Of a stretch of 64,000 bases of DNA, positions 25,453-34,182 are shown piece after piece; position 1 is the stretch's first letter, and each line of letters starts with the position of its first letter. The notes below the pieces were generated by a model. The model worked only from the letters and a program-made list of their open reading frames with translations. It made no database searches and had not been told where the DNA came from. This DNA is from an uncultured Bacteroidota bacterium (GTDB lineage Bacteria; Bacteroidota; Bacteroidia; Chitinophagales; Chitinophagaceae), in NCBI GenBank assembly GCA_903906365.1, contig CAIVKC010000044.1, positions 47,187-111,186 of the forward strand. Direction: 5' to 3'. A program made the position numbers and the translations under genes.

Positions 25453-26293
25453 TTCTGTTACCATCGTAGGGGTAGGTCTGATCAGCGGATCCTTCAGCCT
25501 GGCACTGAAGGAGAAGGGTATGGTCAGAAACGTAATCGGTGTAAGCCGGACAGAACAGAGTATTCAAAAGGCCCTGGAGCTGGGCCTTATAGACGAGACA
25601 CTTCCCCTGGAGGAAGCCGTTCTGAAAAGCGACCTGATTTATGTGGCCATACCGGTGGATGTAACCGTACCGGTTGTCCGAAAAGTGCTGGATATAATCA
25701 ATGACAGGCAGATTGTTGCTGACGCCGGCTCTACCAAACACAGCCTGTGTTCCGCACTGGCCGATCATCCCATGCGCCGGCGTTTTGTAGCCACTCATCC
25801 CATGTGGGGTACCGAATACAGCGGCCCGGAAGCAGCTGTAAAGGATGCCTTCCGGGGCAGAACCTGTGTCATTTGCGAAAAACAGAAAAGTGATCCGGAT
25901 GCCGTTGAGGCTATGGAGAAAGTGTATCGCCGCCTGGGGATGGAGATCGCCTATATGGATGCCGATAGTCATGATATGCATGCGGCTTATGTTAGTCATA
26001 TTTCCCATATTACCTCCTTTGCCCTTGCCAATACGGTGCTGGAAAAGGAAAAGGAAGAGGATGCCATTTTCGAGCTGGCCGGGGGCGGTTTTGAATCGAC
26101 TGTTCGGCTAGCCAAAAGCAATCCTTCCATGTGGCTGCCGGTTTTTATGCAAAACAGGGAAAATGTGCTGGATGTCCTCAACGAACACATTGCCCAGCTT
26201 CGAAAATTCAAGAGCTGTTTGGAAAAGGAAAACTATGATTATCTGCGTGAATTAATGGAAAATGCCAATAAAATCAAAAGGATTTTGAAATAG
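25445..26293 (+). CDS. tyrA: Prephenate dehydrogenase
   Basis: NAD(P)-dependent enzyme (282 aa) converting prephenate to 4-hydroxyphenylpyruvate for tyrosine. The N-terminal Rossmann motif is VGVGLISGSFSLAL. The substrate-site segments are DAGSTKHSL, THPMWGTEYSG (catalytic His region) and MDADSHDMHAAYVSHISH. No ACT domain is present, so any Tyr control would come from the operon attenuator. The start codon lies eight bases inside the preceding aminotransferase gene. Two GC-rich hairpins without T-tracts lie in the 150 bases after its stop. Confidence 0.95.
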   Translation: MFDSVTIVGVGLISGSFSLALKEKGMVRNVIGVSRTEQSIQKALELGLIDETLPLEEAVLKSDLIYVAIPVDVTVPVVRKVLDIINDRQIVADAGSTKHSLCSALADHPMRRRFVATHPMWGTEYSGPEAAVKDAFRGRTCVICEKQKSDPDAVEAMEKVYRRLGMEIAYMDADSHDMHAAYVSHISHITSFALANTVLEKEKEEDAIFELAGGGFESTVRLAKSNPSMWLPVFMQNRENVLDVLNEHIAQLRKFKSCLEKENYDYLRELMENANKIKRILK

Positions 26294-26416
26294 CCGGCTG
26301 GTCAGAAGCCACCGGCAGACAACCTGGCGCCGTGGGAGCCGGAAGGCTGCGCCGGCCGCTGTGAAAGGGCCCCCGGGTTTTCAAAAACTAAAACTGGCTG
26401 CAAGCGGCAATAGTCG

Positions 26417-26424
26417 TACCTTTG
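26417..26424 (+). promoter_or_regulatory. -7 promoter element of the DEAD-box helicase gene
   Basis: TACCTTTG (TAnnTTTG), 19 bases before the helicase start codon. It suggests a second transcription start within the aromatic locus, which could also drive the later aro genes. Confidence 0.55.
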
Positions 26425-26443
26425 CGCCAAATTTTAAAAGTAT

Positions 26444-28129
26444 ATGGCGACATTTGAAGAGTTGGGTTTAGATGCGAGATTGGTTCAGGCAACCGATGCA
26501 CTGGGATTTAAGCAACCAACACCGATACAGGAGCAAGCGATTCCTGTATTATTAAGCGGAACAAAGGACCTGGTCGGACTGGCACAAACCGGCACGGGAA
26601 AGACAGCTGCATTTGCTCTGCCGCTGTTGCAACTGGTGGCAGTGGAAAATAAATACCCCCTGGCGCTGGTGGTATGTCCCACCAGGGAATTATGTCTGCA
26701 GATAGTCAATGAAATTGAATTGTTCAAGAAGTTCCTGCCTGGCATGCATGCCATTGCCGTCTATGGCGGCACTTCCATCGGCATGCAGATTCGGGATCTC
26801 AAAAGGGGAATTCAGATTGTGGTTGCAACTCCCGGCAGGCTCATAGACCTGATCGAACGCAAGGCCATCAACCTGGAACAAATCAAATATGTGGTACTTG
26901 ATGAAGCGGATGAGATGCTGAATATGGGCTTTAAAGATGATATAGAATTCATTTTGCAAAATACCCCCAAACGGGAAGCAACCTGGCTGTTCAGTGCCAC
27001 CATGCCCCCGGAGATTCGCAGGGTCAGCAAAAAGTACATGCAGCAGCCGGTAGAAATTACCGTTGGAAAGATGAATACAGCCAACAAGAATGTGGATCAT
27101 CAGTATTATGTGGCATCCGCCCATCACCGCTATGAAACACTCAAAAGGCTCATTGATTTCAACCCGGGGATCTATGGGCTTATATTCACCCGTACAAAGG
27201 CCGATGCCCAAAATATTGCCGAAAAACTGACCCGCGAAGGGTATGATATTGACGCCCTTCATGGCGATTTGACACAGCAGCAGCGCGACAAGGTGATGGG
27301 GGAGTTCCGGGAAAAAACACTGCAGTTGCTGATCGCGACCGATGTGGCTGCAAGGGGTATTGATGTGCAGGGGATTACACATGTGATTAATTACGAATTA
27401 CCCGATGACGTGGAAGTATACACCCACCGCAGCGGACGCACGGGACGTGCCGGAAACACAGGTATCTGCCTGTCAATCGTCCATAGCCGTGAAATTGGAA
27501 AACTTCGCCAGATTGAGCGGATTGTCCAGGTGCCGTTTCATAAACTGGAAATTCCCGGGGGCAAGGAAGTTTGCCGTAAGCAGTTTTTCTATTTTATGGA
27601 AAAGCTGCTCCAGACTGATATCAGTCACGGCGACTATGAAACCTACGTACCTATGATTGCCGAGAAATTTGCCGATATCAGCAAAGAGGAGATTCTCAAA
27701 CGGGTAGCAGCCATGGAATTCGACCGTTTTCTTAAATATTATGAAAATGCCGAAGACCTCAACCTTCGTGAAAGAACCCGTGATTTCAGGACAGAAGGCC
27801 CCAGGATTGGGGGAGACCGCAGGGAAAGGATACCTGCCCGGGAAACCGGCCGTGAACCCAGGGGCCGCGAATTCAGCGGGGGAAGCGGTGATTTTGCCAA
27901 ACTCTTTGTCAACCTGGGTACCAAGGATGGGTTTTATAAGGCCAGTTTCCTTCAGTTCATTCTGGATATGAGCGAACTGCGTAAAGAGGTACTGGGAAGG
28001 ATCGATATGAAGGAAATGAACAGTTGGATAGAAATAGAACGGTCTGCCGCCAATCAGATGATCAGGGCGATCGACGGTAAAAATTATAAAGGCCGCCGCA
28101 TCCGGATGAATGATGCAAACAGCAGGTAG
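26444..28129 (+). CDS. DEAD-box RNA helicase with DbpA-type RNA-binding domain
   Basis: ATP-dependent RNA helicase (561 aa). Motifs in order are Q-motif FKQPTPIQEQAIP, AQTGTGKT (Walker A), PTRELCLQI, VATPGRLID, DEAD in VVLDEADEML, SAT in FSATMPP, IFTRTKADA, ATDVAARGIDVQ and HRSGRTGRAG. A low-complexity Arg/Gly/Glu linker follows (about 440-480). The C-terminal 75 residues (FVNLGTKDGFYKASFLQFI...) match the DbpA RNA-binding domain. The likely role is in ribosome assembly or cold adaptation. It separates the pheA-tyrA genes from the DAHP synthase gene, and has its own promoter element. Confidence 0.95.
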   Translation: MATFEELGLDARLVQATDALGFKQPTPIQEQAIPVLLSGTKDLVGLAQTGTGKTAAFALPLLQLVAVENKYPLALVVCPTRELCLQIVNEIELFKKFLPGMHAIAVYGGTSIGMQIRDLKRGIQIVVATPGRLIDLIERKAINLEQIKYVVLDEADEMLNMGFKDDIEFILQNTPKREATWLFSATMPPEIRRVSKKYMQQPVEITVGKMNTANKNVDHQYYVASAHHRYETLKRLIDFNPGIYGLIFTRTKADAQNIAEKLTREGYDIDALHGDLTQQQRDKVMGEFREKTLQLLIATDVAARGIDVQGITHVINYELPDDVEVYTHRSGRTGRAGNTGICLSIVHSREIGKLRQIERIVQVPFHKLEIPGGKEVCRKQFFYFMEKLLQTDISHGDYETYVPMIAEKFADISKEEILKRVAAMEFDRFLKYYENAEDLNLRERTRDFRTEGPRIGGDRRERIPARETGREPRGREFSGGSGDFAKLFVNLGTKDGFYKASFLQFILDMSELRKEVLGRIDMKEMNSWIEIERSAANQMIRAIDGKNYKGRRIRMNDANSR

Positions 28130-28163
28130 GCACGAAATTGTTGACTCATTAACATCACAACAT

Positions 28164-29255
28164 ATGGAAGCAACACAAGCAAAAAACTCGAAAGAAATTG
28201 TACAGACCCTCTGGAAAAAAAGACCCTTGATTATTTCAGGTCCCTGCAGTGCGGAAACGGAGGATCAGGTGCTAGAAACAGCTACCAGGCTGGCTAAAAC
28301 CGGCAGGGTTGATATACTACGGGCCGGAATTTGGAAACCCCGCACCCGTCCCGGTATGTTTGAAGGAATCGGAGCCAAGGGACTTCCCTGGCTGCAGCAC
28401 GCCAAAAAAATCACAGGACTCCCTACTACCGTGGAGGTGGCAACTGGCAAGCAGGTCGAAGACGCATTAACTTTTGATGTCGATATACTCTGGATTGGCG
28501 CCCGTACGACGGTCAATCCATTCAGTGTCCAGGAAGTGGCTGATGCCCTCAGGGGTGTGGATGTTCCTGTCCTGATAAAAAACCCGATTAATCCCGATCT
28601 TGAATTGTGGACCGGTGCCGTTGAGCGTGTCGCCAAGGCAGGCATCAAACAAATTGGCCTGATCCATCGTGGCTTCAGTTCCTATGGAAATACAGAATAC
28701 AGGAATGCCCCCATGTGGCATCTGGCCATAGAAATGAAAAGACGTAACCCGGAAATGATGATCATCAATGACCCCTCCCATATCAGCGGCAGAAGGGATA
28801 TATTGCTGGATGTGGCCCAAAAAGCCATCGACCTTGATTTTGACGGACTCATGATAGAGAGTCATATTGACCCCGATAATGCCTGGAGCGATGCCAAGCA
28901 GCAGGTAACCCCTGAACGCCTCGGTGAAATTCTGGATAGCATCGTCTGGCGCAAGGAAGATATTAACTCCGAAGAATTTCATCAGGCTATGGAAAAGATG
29001 CGCCAGCAGATCAATCAGCTGGATGATGAACTCCTGCAGGTTTTGAGCCAGCGCATGAAGGTTGCTGATAAAATCGGACAATACAAGAAGGAAAATAATA
29101 TTACCATTCTGCAGACCAATCGCTGGAATGCGATTTTGGAAAGAGCCTTCGCAAAGGGGGAAAAACTGGGTCTGAGCAAGGAATTCATCACCAAATATTT
29201 TGATGCCGTTCATATGGAAAGCATCAGCCACCAGAATAAAGTGCTTAATTCATAA
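28164..29255 (+). CDS. aroG-pheA: Bifunctional DAHP synthase / chorismate mutase
   Basis: Fusion enzyme of 363 aa. The N-terminal 260 residues are a type I-beta DAHP synthase, condensing phosphoenolpyruvate and erythrose 4-phosphate; motifs are IISGPCSAE, AGIWKPRTRPG, IHRGFSSYG, NDPSHISGRRD and MIESHIDPD. The C-terminal 90 residues are an AroQ-type chorismate mutase (MRQQINQLDDELLQVLSQRM, then an all-helical tail). The architecture is known from other Bacteroidota, where the mutase domain senses prephenate and inhibits the synthase. It supplies prephenate to the pheA and tyrA products encoded upstream. The start at 28164 lies 34 bases after the helicase stop. Confidence 0.95.
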   Translation: MEATQAKNSKEIVQTLWKKRPLIISGPCSAETEDQVLETATRLAKTGRVDILRAGIWKPRTRPGMFEGIGAKGLPWLQHAKKITGLPTTVEVATGKQVEDALTFDVDILWIGARTTVNPFSVQEVADALRGVDVPVLIKNPINPDLELWTGAVERVAKAGIKQIGLIHRGFSSYGNTEYRNAPMWHLAIEMKRRNPEMMIINDPSHISGRRDILLDVAQKAIDLDFDGLMIESHIDPDNAWSDAKQQVTPERLGEILDSIVWRKEDINSEEFHQAMEKMRQQINQLDDELLQVLSQRMKVADKIGQYKKENNITILQTNRWNAILERAFAKGEKLGLSKEFITKYFDAVHMESISHQNKVLNS

Positions 29256-29271
29256 GCCGTCTTTCCCTTAC

Positions 29272-29307
29272 TTACCGGGGTGCCCGCCAAAGGGGGCGCC
29301 CCGGTAA
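29272..29307. repeat. REP-like palindrome next to the transposase gene
   Basis: TTACCGGGG-T-GCCC (29272-29285) pairs with GGGC-G-CCCCGGTAA (29294-29307), 14 bp with one G-T wobble, around loop GCCAAAGG. It lies 11 bases before the Y1 transposase start. Such palindromes flank REP-associated (RAYT) transposase genes or form the left-end hairpin of IS200-type elements. It lacks a plus-strand T-tract, so it is not an ordinary terminator of the upstream gene. No second copy was found in the window. Confidence 0.6.
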
Positions 29308-29318
29308 AAATCAACGGA

Positions 29319-29750
29319 ATGATAAACCCAACCAGCAAAGTATTTCTTTTTGTCCATGTCATATGTTGTGTGAAGGGCAGGGAGTCGATTTTGACCAAGC
29401 CGGTAAGGAACGTGCTTTTCCCCCGCATCAGGCAGGTTGCCGCTGACAAACTTGCCCGGATTGTCGCAATCAACGGGGTGGAGAACCACCTTCATATCCT
29501 GTTGCAATTACATCCTTCTTTTGGACTTTCCCAGGTAGTAAAGACATTGAAAGATGAATCCTCCCTTTGGCTCAACCTCAACAAATTCCTGCCCCAGGAT
29601 TTTGAATGGGAGGAGGACTATATGGCCTATTCGGTCAGCCCCAGTGCCATCAGGCAGGTTACTGAATACATTGATCAACAGGAAGTCCACCATAAAACAA
29701 GGACACTGGACAGTGAACTGGAAGCATTCGACAGACTTATACCCGGATGA
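29319..29750 (+). CDS. HUH/Y1 transposase, RAYT- or IS200-like
   Basis: Small single-strand transposase of 143 aa. The HUH metal motif is H57-L58-H59 in VENHLHILL, and the candidate nucleophile is Y117 in EYIDQQEVHH, the position of the Y1 tyrosine. Both catalytic motifs are intact. The overall pattern (FVHVICCVKGRE, IVAINGVENHLH, SLWLN, FEWEEDYMAYSVS) matches the compact Bacteroidota IS200/RAYT-like group. It lies inside the aro operon in the operon's orientation, between DAHP synthase-chorismate mutase and aroB. A palindrome sits just upstream and no matching one downstream. It is either a domesticated RAYT or a one-ended IS200 remnant. Confidence 0.88.
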   Translation: MINPTSKVFLFVHVICCVKGRESILTKPVRNVLFPRIRQVAADKLARIVAINGVENHLHILLQLHPSFGLSQVVKTLKDESSLWLNLNKFLPQDFEWEEDYMAYSVSPSAIRQVTEYIDQQEVHHKTRTLDSELEAFDRLIPG

Positions 29751-29796
29751 ACAGACAGCCCTATCCCTTAACGGCTTAGCCATTCAAAGAACAACT

Positions 29797-30828
29797 ATGC
29801 AGAAAAAGATATATCAGTTTTCCAGCAGGCAGGTGGCTTATTATTTTGATGCGGAACTGACCTTGCTTGACCGCCTGGTTGAAAAAGACCGGGCCGTGAT
29901 CATAACGGACGAAAATGTATGGAAGTTCCATGCCAGGAAATTCAAAGGCTGGAAGACTATCGTATTAAAGCCTGGTGAGCAGTTTAAGAACCAGGCTGCG
30001 GTTGATGCTGTCATTGAACAACTGATAAATTACGGAGCAGACCGCAAGTCTTTCCTGGTTGGAGTGGGAGGAGGGGTTGTGACGGACATAACGGGTTTTG
30101 CAGCATCCATTTACATGCGGGGGATCCGGTTTGGATTTGTGCCTACCAGCCTGTTGGCGATGGTGGATGCCTCCATCGGGGGGAAAAATGGTATTGACGT
30201 CGGACTATACAAGAACCTGATAGGATTGGTAAACCAGCCTGAGTTTTTGCTCTATGATGTGAGCCTTCTTAGGTCTCTTCCGAAAACAGAATGGTCCAAT
30301 GGCTTTGCTGAGATCATTAAACACGCGGCGATAAGGGATGCCCGGTTATTCAGGGAACTTGAAAAGAACAAGCCGGCATTTTACCAAAAGCAACCTGCTG
30401 CGCTTTCAAAACTCATAAGGCGCAACGCCATAATTAAATCTACGGTGGTCCAGCAGGATGAGTTTGAACAGGGTGACCGGAAGCACCTTAATTTCGGTCA
30501 TACCCTGGGCCATGCCATCGAAAATCTTTACGGTCTTTCCCATGGTCAGGCCATTTCAATCGGGATGGTCGCTGCCTCCCTGCTGAGTGAGCAACTCACG
30601 GAATTCAAGCAAACCGCCGAAATCATCCGGGTTCTTCAGCAATACGGGTTGCCTACCAAGGCCGACTTCAATGCCGATAAAGTGTTTTCGGTATTAAGGA
30701 TGGACAAAAAGAAAGAAAAATCCTCCATGAATTATATCCTGTTGAAAAAAATTGGCAGCGCTGTTACCCAATCCATTCCCATCGATCAACTCGAAGAATT
30801 GATTCGTTCCATCACCATGGCCAGATAA
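29797..30828 (+). CDS. aroB: 3-dehydroquinate synthase
   Basis: NAD- and metal-dependent enzyme (343 aa) that cyclises DAHP to 3-dehydroquinate, the second shikimate step. Visible motifs are the NAD-binding GVGGGVVTDITGFAAS, PTSLLAMVDASIGGKNGID, KAEII-like FAEIIKHAAI and the zinc-ligand HLNFGHTLGHAIE. The start MQKKIYQFSS was chosen at 29797 because the frame upstream overlaps the transposase gene and looks non-coding. It is followed after 19 bases by aroA in the same orientation. Confidence 0.97.
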   Translation: MQKKIYQFSSRQVAYYFDAELTLLDRLVEKDRAVIITDENVWKFHARKFKGWKTIVLKPGEQFKNQAAVDAVIEQLINYGADRKSFLVGVGGGVVTDITGFAASIYMRGIRFGFVPTSLLAMVDASIGGKNGIDVGLYKNLIGLVNQPEFLLYDVSLLRSLPKTEWSNGFAEIIKHAAIRDARLFRELEKNKPAFYQKQPAALSKLIRRNAIIKSTVVQQDEFEQGDRKHLNFGHTLGHAIENLYGLSHGQAISIGMVAASLLSEQLTEFKQTAEIIRVLQQYGLPTKADFNADKVFSVLRMDKKKEKSSMNYILLKKIGSAVTQSIPIDQLEELIRSITMAR

Positions 30829-30847
30829 ATCAAGAATTAAAATCATT

Positions 30848-32119
30848 ATGCAGGTAAGGATAAAACCATCAACCCTACATGGCGCCATACAGGCGCCGGC
30901 ATCGAAGAGTTCCATGCAGCGCGCCTGCGCGGCCGCCTTGCTTCGAAACGGGGATACCATCATCGAAAATCCCGGGCATGCAAACGACGACCGGGCTGCA
31001 CTGACCGTTATTGAAGCGCTGGGTGCCGTGGTGCACCAAAAAGACGACGGGTCCCTGCTCATTTGCAGTCATGGACTTCATCCCACTGCCCAGACCGTCA
31101 ATTGCGGGGAAAGCGGGCTGGGAATCCGTATGTTTGCTCCCATCATCGCACTGAGTAATCAGGACATGCTTATCCGGGGGGAAGGGAGTCTGCTGGGCAG
31201 ACCCATGGATTTTTTCGATACAGTGCTCCCTGACCTGGGGGTGCAGGTGGTTTCCAATAATGGCAGGCTGCCCCTGAAAATCCGCGGGCCTTTGAAGCCG
31301 GCCGATATAGAAATCGACGGATCCCTCAGTTCCCAGTTCCTGACCGGCCTGCTGATGGCTTATGCCGCTGCCGGTGCCAGCAAGGTGACCATTTCCGTAA
31401 AAGACCTGAAAAGCAAACCCTATATCGACCTAACCCTGCAGGTTATGGAACATTTTGGCTGGAAAGTGGAAAACAGGGGATACAGGGAATTCTATTTCGG
31501 CGAAGCGCCTTCCTTTCCGCCGGGTGATGGTCCCCTGCATTATAAGGTGGAAGGGGATTGGAGCGGTGGAGCCTTCCTGCTGGTTGCCGGGGCCATAGCG
31601 GGAAATATAAGGATCAAAGGGCTGGATACGGCTTCTACCCAGGCTGACAAAGCCATGCTAATGGCCCTGAATCGATGCGGTGCCGCGATGACCACGGAAA
31701 AAACCGAAATTAGTATCGGGCCCAGCAGCCTCCGTTGCTTTGAATTTGATGCAACCGATTGTCCCGATTTGTTCCCGCCGCTGGCAGCCCTGGCCGCCTA
31801 TTGTAAAGGGACCACCGTGATCAGGGGGGTGGGCAGGCTGGCGCATAAGGAAAGCAACCGGGCCCTGACCCTGCAGGAGGAGTTCCGGAAAATGGGTACA
31901 GATATCGAATTAAGGGCTGATGAAATGCACATACATGGCACAGGCCGTTTGTCAGGAGCTGAAGTCCATTCCCGACATGACCACCGCATTGCCATGGCCT
32001 GTGCGGTGGCGGCCCTGGGGGCAACCGGAGATACCATTATAGAGGAGGCCCAGGCTGTCAGTAAATCGTATCCGGATTTTTACCAGGATATCGCCGCCCT
32101 GGGAGCTGTAGTGGAATAA
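30848..32119 (+). CDS. aroA: 5-enolpyruvylshikimate-3-phosphate synthase
   Basis: Sixth enzyme of the shikimate pathway (423 aa), transferring the enolpyruvyl group of PEP to shikimate 3-phosphate. The inverse alpha/beta barrel motifs are present: APASKSSMQRA near the start (phosphate and PEP contacts), CGESGLGIRMFAP, DGSLSSQFLTGLL, DWSGGAFLL, DCPDLFPPLAALA and the late SRHDHRIAMACAVA. It lies between aroB and aroC; genes for dehydroquinase, shikimate dehydrogenase and shikimate kinase are not in this window. Confidence 0.97.
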   Translation: MQVRIKPSTLHGAIQAPASKSSMQRACAAALLRNGDTIIENPGHANDDRAALTVIEALGAVVHQKDDGSLLICSHGLHPTAQTVNCGESGLGIRMFAPIIALSNQDMLIRGEGSLLGRPMDFFDTVLPDLGVQVVSNNGRLPLKIRGPLKPADIEIDGSLSSQFLTGLLMAYAAAGASKVTISVKDLKSKPYIDLTLQVMEHFGWKVENRGYREFYFGEAPSFPPGDGPLHYKVEGDWSGGAFLLVAGAIAGNIRIKGLDTASTQADKAMLMALNRCGAAMTTEKTEISIGPSSLRCFEFDATDCPDLFPPLAALAAYCKGTTVIRGVGRLAHKESNRALTLQEEFRKMGTDIELRADEMHIHGTGRLSGAEVHSRHDHRIAMACAVAALGATGDTIIEEAQAVSKSYPDFYQDIAALGAVVE

Positions 32120-32196
32120 TAAAAACCAACATGCGGCGTGAAATAATCCGGCGTATATTTATCAAATAAACCAATTCCCCAGGGGGGTATATTTCA

Positions 32197-33189
32197 ATGA
32201 ATTCATTTGGTCAATTATTTAGGGTAACTATTTTTGGTGAATCACATGGGGAAAGCGTCGGCATATGCGTGGATGGATGTCCGGCCGGCCTGCCTCTGAA
32301 CCTGGAGGATTTCCTCCCCGATCTGGAAAGGCGAAAGGGTGGCACCCAGAAAGGCACTACCCCCAGAAAAGAAGACGACCTCCCCATTTTCAAAAGCGGC
32401 CTGTTCCATCAAAAGTCCACCGGAGCCCCCATCACCATTATATTTGAAAATAATAATACCCGCTCTGCAGATTATGAAAAGCAACGAAGTGTACCAAGAC
32501 CCGGTCACGCTGATTTTGTAGCCCATGCCAAGTATGGCGGGTTTGAAGATTTTCGGGGCGGGGGCCATTTCAGCGGCAGGCTGACCGTCGCACTGGTTGC
32601 CGCAGGGGTAATAGCTAAGAAATTACTGAAGGATATCCGGGTAACCGCTTCCATAACCGAAATCGGCGGCGAAGCGGACCCCGAAAAAGGGCTTCAAAAG
32701 GCCATTGAAGCCAAGGATTCCGTGGGTGGTATTGTGGAATGCAGGGTGAGCGGCCTGCCCGTTGGCCTGGGAGAACCTTTTTTTGATTCCGTGGAATCCC
32801 TTTTATCCCATGCTGTATTTTCGATCCCTGCCGTCCGCGGAATCGAATTTGGTACCGGTTTTGCCGCTGCAAAAATGTTCGGATTGCAACACAATGATGC
32901 CATTGAGGATGCTGCAGGAAAAACGCGGACCAACCATGCCGGCGGGGTGGTTGGCGGCATTACCAATGGCAACGAACTGGTCTTCCGCATTGCTGTTAAA
33001 CCCACTTCGTCCACACCCCGGGAGCAGTCAACATACAGTTGGGAAAGCGGACTGGTGGAGCCCTTTTCCGTCAAAGGCCGGCATGACCTTTGTATAGCCC
33101 TTCGTGTGCCGGTCGTACTGGAAGCGGTAACCGCCCTGGTCCTGACTGACCTGCTGATGAGGGAACAACATATCAAACGCGTATATTAA
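32197..33189 (+). CDS. aroC: Chorismate synthase
   Basis: FMN-dependent enzyme (330 aa) forming chorismate from EPSP. Signature segments are FRVTIFGESHGESVG, DLERRKGG, DYEKQRSVPRPGHADF, FRGGGHFSGRLTVALVAAG and RTNHAGGVVGGITNG. The protein is slightly shorter than the usual 350-360 residues but complete at both ends. The 77 bases upstream contain TATATTTA and TATATTTC, weak promoter-like sequences, so partial independent expression is possible. The next gene begins one base after the stop codon. Confidence 0.97.
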   Translation: MNSFGQLFRVTIFGESHGESVGICVDGCPAGLPLNLEDFLPDLERRKGGTQKGTTPRKEDDLPIFKSGLFHQKSTGAPITIIFENNNTRSADYEKQRSVPRPGHADFVAHAKYGGFEDFRGGGHFSGRLTVALVAAGVIAKKLLKDIRVTASITEIGGEADPEKGLQKAIEAKDSVGGIVECRVSGLPVGLGEPFFDSVESLLSHAVFSIPAVRGIEFGTGFAAAKMFGLQHNDAIEDAAGKTRTNHAGGVVGGITNGNELVFRIAVKPTSSTPREQSTYSWESGLVEPFSVKGRHDLCIALRVPVVLEAVTALVLTDLLMREQHIKRVY

Positions 33190-33190
33190 A

Positions 33191-33490
33191 ATGGCAATCA
33201 TCTATCATATTACAACCGGAGATCAATGGCGGGAAGCCCAGGAAAAGGGCTTTTACCAATCCTTATCCCTGGCAGAGGAAGGATTTATCCATTGCAGTGA
33301 ATCCAGGCAGCTGGAAGGAGTGGTTGAACGTTACTTTAAGGGGAAAAAGGATCTGCTCAAACTGGTCATCGACACAGAGAAACTGACGAGTCCGCTCTAT
33401 TTTGACTGGTCTTCGGCCATTGAAGACACTTTCCCCCATATCTACGGACCCGTCAACCTGGAGGCCGTGCAATCTACCGAACCTGTCTGA
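33191..33490 (+). CDS. DUF952 family protein
   Basis: Small protein of 99 aa. The pattern IYHITTGDQWREAQEKGFY near the start, GFIHCSESRQL in the middle and PHIYGPVNLEAV at the end is that of the DUF952 family, whose fold resembles ADP-ribosyltransferase-like domains but whose function is unknown. It starts one base after aroC, so it is co-transcribed and probably translationally coupled with chorismate synthase. No functional link to the pathway is known to me. Confidence 0.85.
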   Translation: MAIIYHITTGDQWREAQEKGFYQSLSLAEEGFIHCSESRQLEGVVERYFKGKKDLLKLVIDTEKLTSPLYFDWSSAIEDTFPHIYGPVNLEAVQSTEPV

Positions 33491-33511
33491 TGCCAGCCCC
33501 GTGTAAGTACC

Positions 33512-34128
33512 CTAATGGTTTTTCAAAGGATAAGTAAAGGAAGGAATATATTGTAGGGTAGGCTGTAATTCCCCCAAGGCCGGCCCAGTCCGCCTTATTT
33601 CTTGTTTGGTTTTAAGGTCAATAGCGCTTAGATCCACAGATATTCCCCGATTGTGCCGGTCCCTTTTTTTGGATCGGACACCTGCCGGGAGGCAAGTACA
33701 GTTTCCAGCATATAAGGGTTACCAAAAAAGGGCGATAAGGATAAAAAATTTCAACCCGTCCCAAACTTCTCAGGTCTTTTGGCACGGTGCGCAGGGCTTT
33801 TGCCGAAGGAAGTCCCTGGAAACTGCCGGCGGGTTGTTCTGGGCACATGATAAAGTGCATGAAATGGATCCTGCCGGCATAACTCAGATCCCGTTCTAAT
33901 TCGGGAATAAACCGCCGCAGGTCGTTGAAGGCCTGATTACAGTCCGATTGCCGAGCCGCCAATGGAGCCTGGAGGAGCCTGCAGGTTGTCCATGATAAAC
34001 TGACCGCGGTTTACAAAGGCAATACCAGAGCGGGGGTTATGAATGGATGCGTTGAAAAAATACTCCCGGCGAAGGCTGGAATATTCATTCCTTGTATTAT
34101 ATTGTAGCCTTAATTCCGGAAATATTCA
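33512..34128 (-). pseudogene. Frameshifted remnant of an unrecognised gene
   Basis: On the minus strand, protein-like sequence continues through this region in changing frames. It reads IFPELRLQYNTRNEYSSL and onward to a stop near 33946, then FNDLRRFIPELERDL and a cysteine-containing stretch (to about 33725). Next comes GNPYMLETVLASRQVSD, and finally VDLSAIDLKTKQEIRR with a C-terminus ending FTYPLKNH at the stop 33512-33514. At least three frameshifts or stops separate the pieces, and the 5' part is missing. The composite is about 200 residues with normal composition, and no family was recognised. It fills the unusually long gap between the aro cluster and the L,D-transpeptidase gene. Confidence 0.5.
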
Positions 34129-34182
34129 GCTGATAACCGCGTAGGAGAAAATTACTTCATTTGTATTGAATAACCTGACACC

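Noticed and set aside
29272..29307. Palindrome as terminator of the DAHP synthase gene
   Set aside because: The right arm is followed by A residues on the plus strand rather than a T-tract, so it does not look like an intrinsic terminator in that direction.
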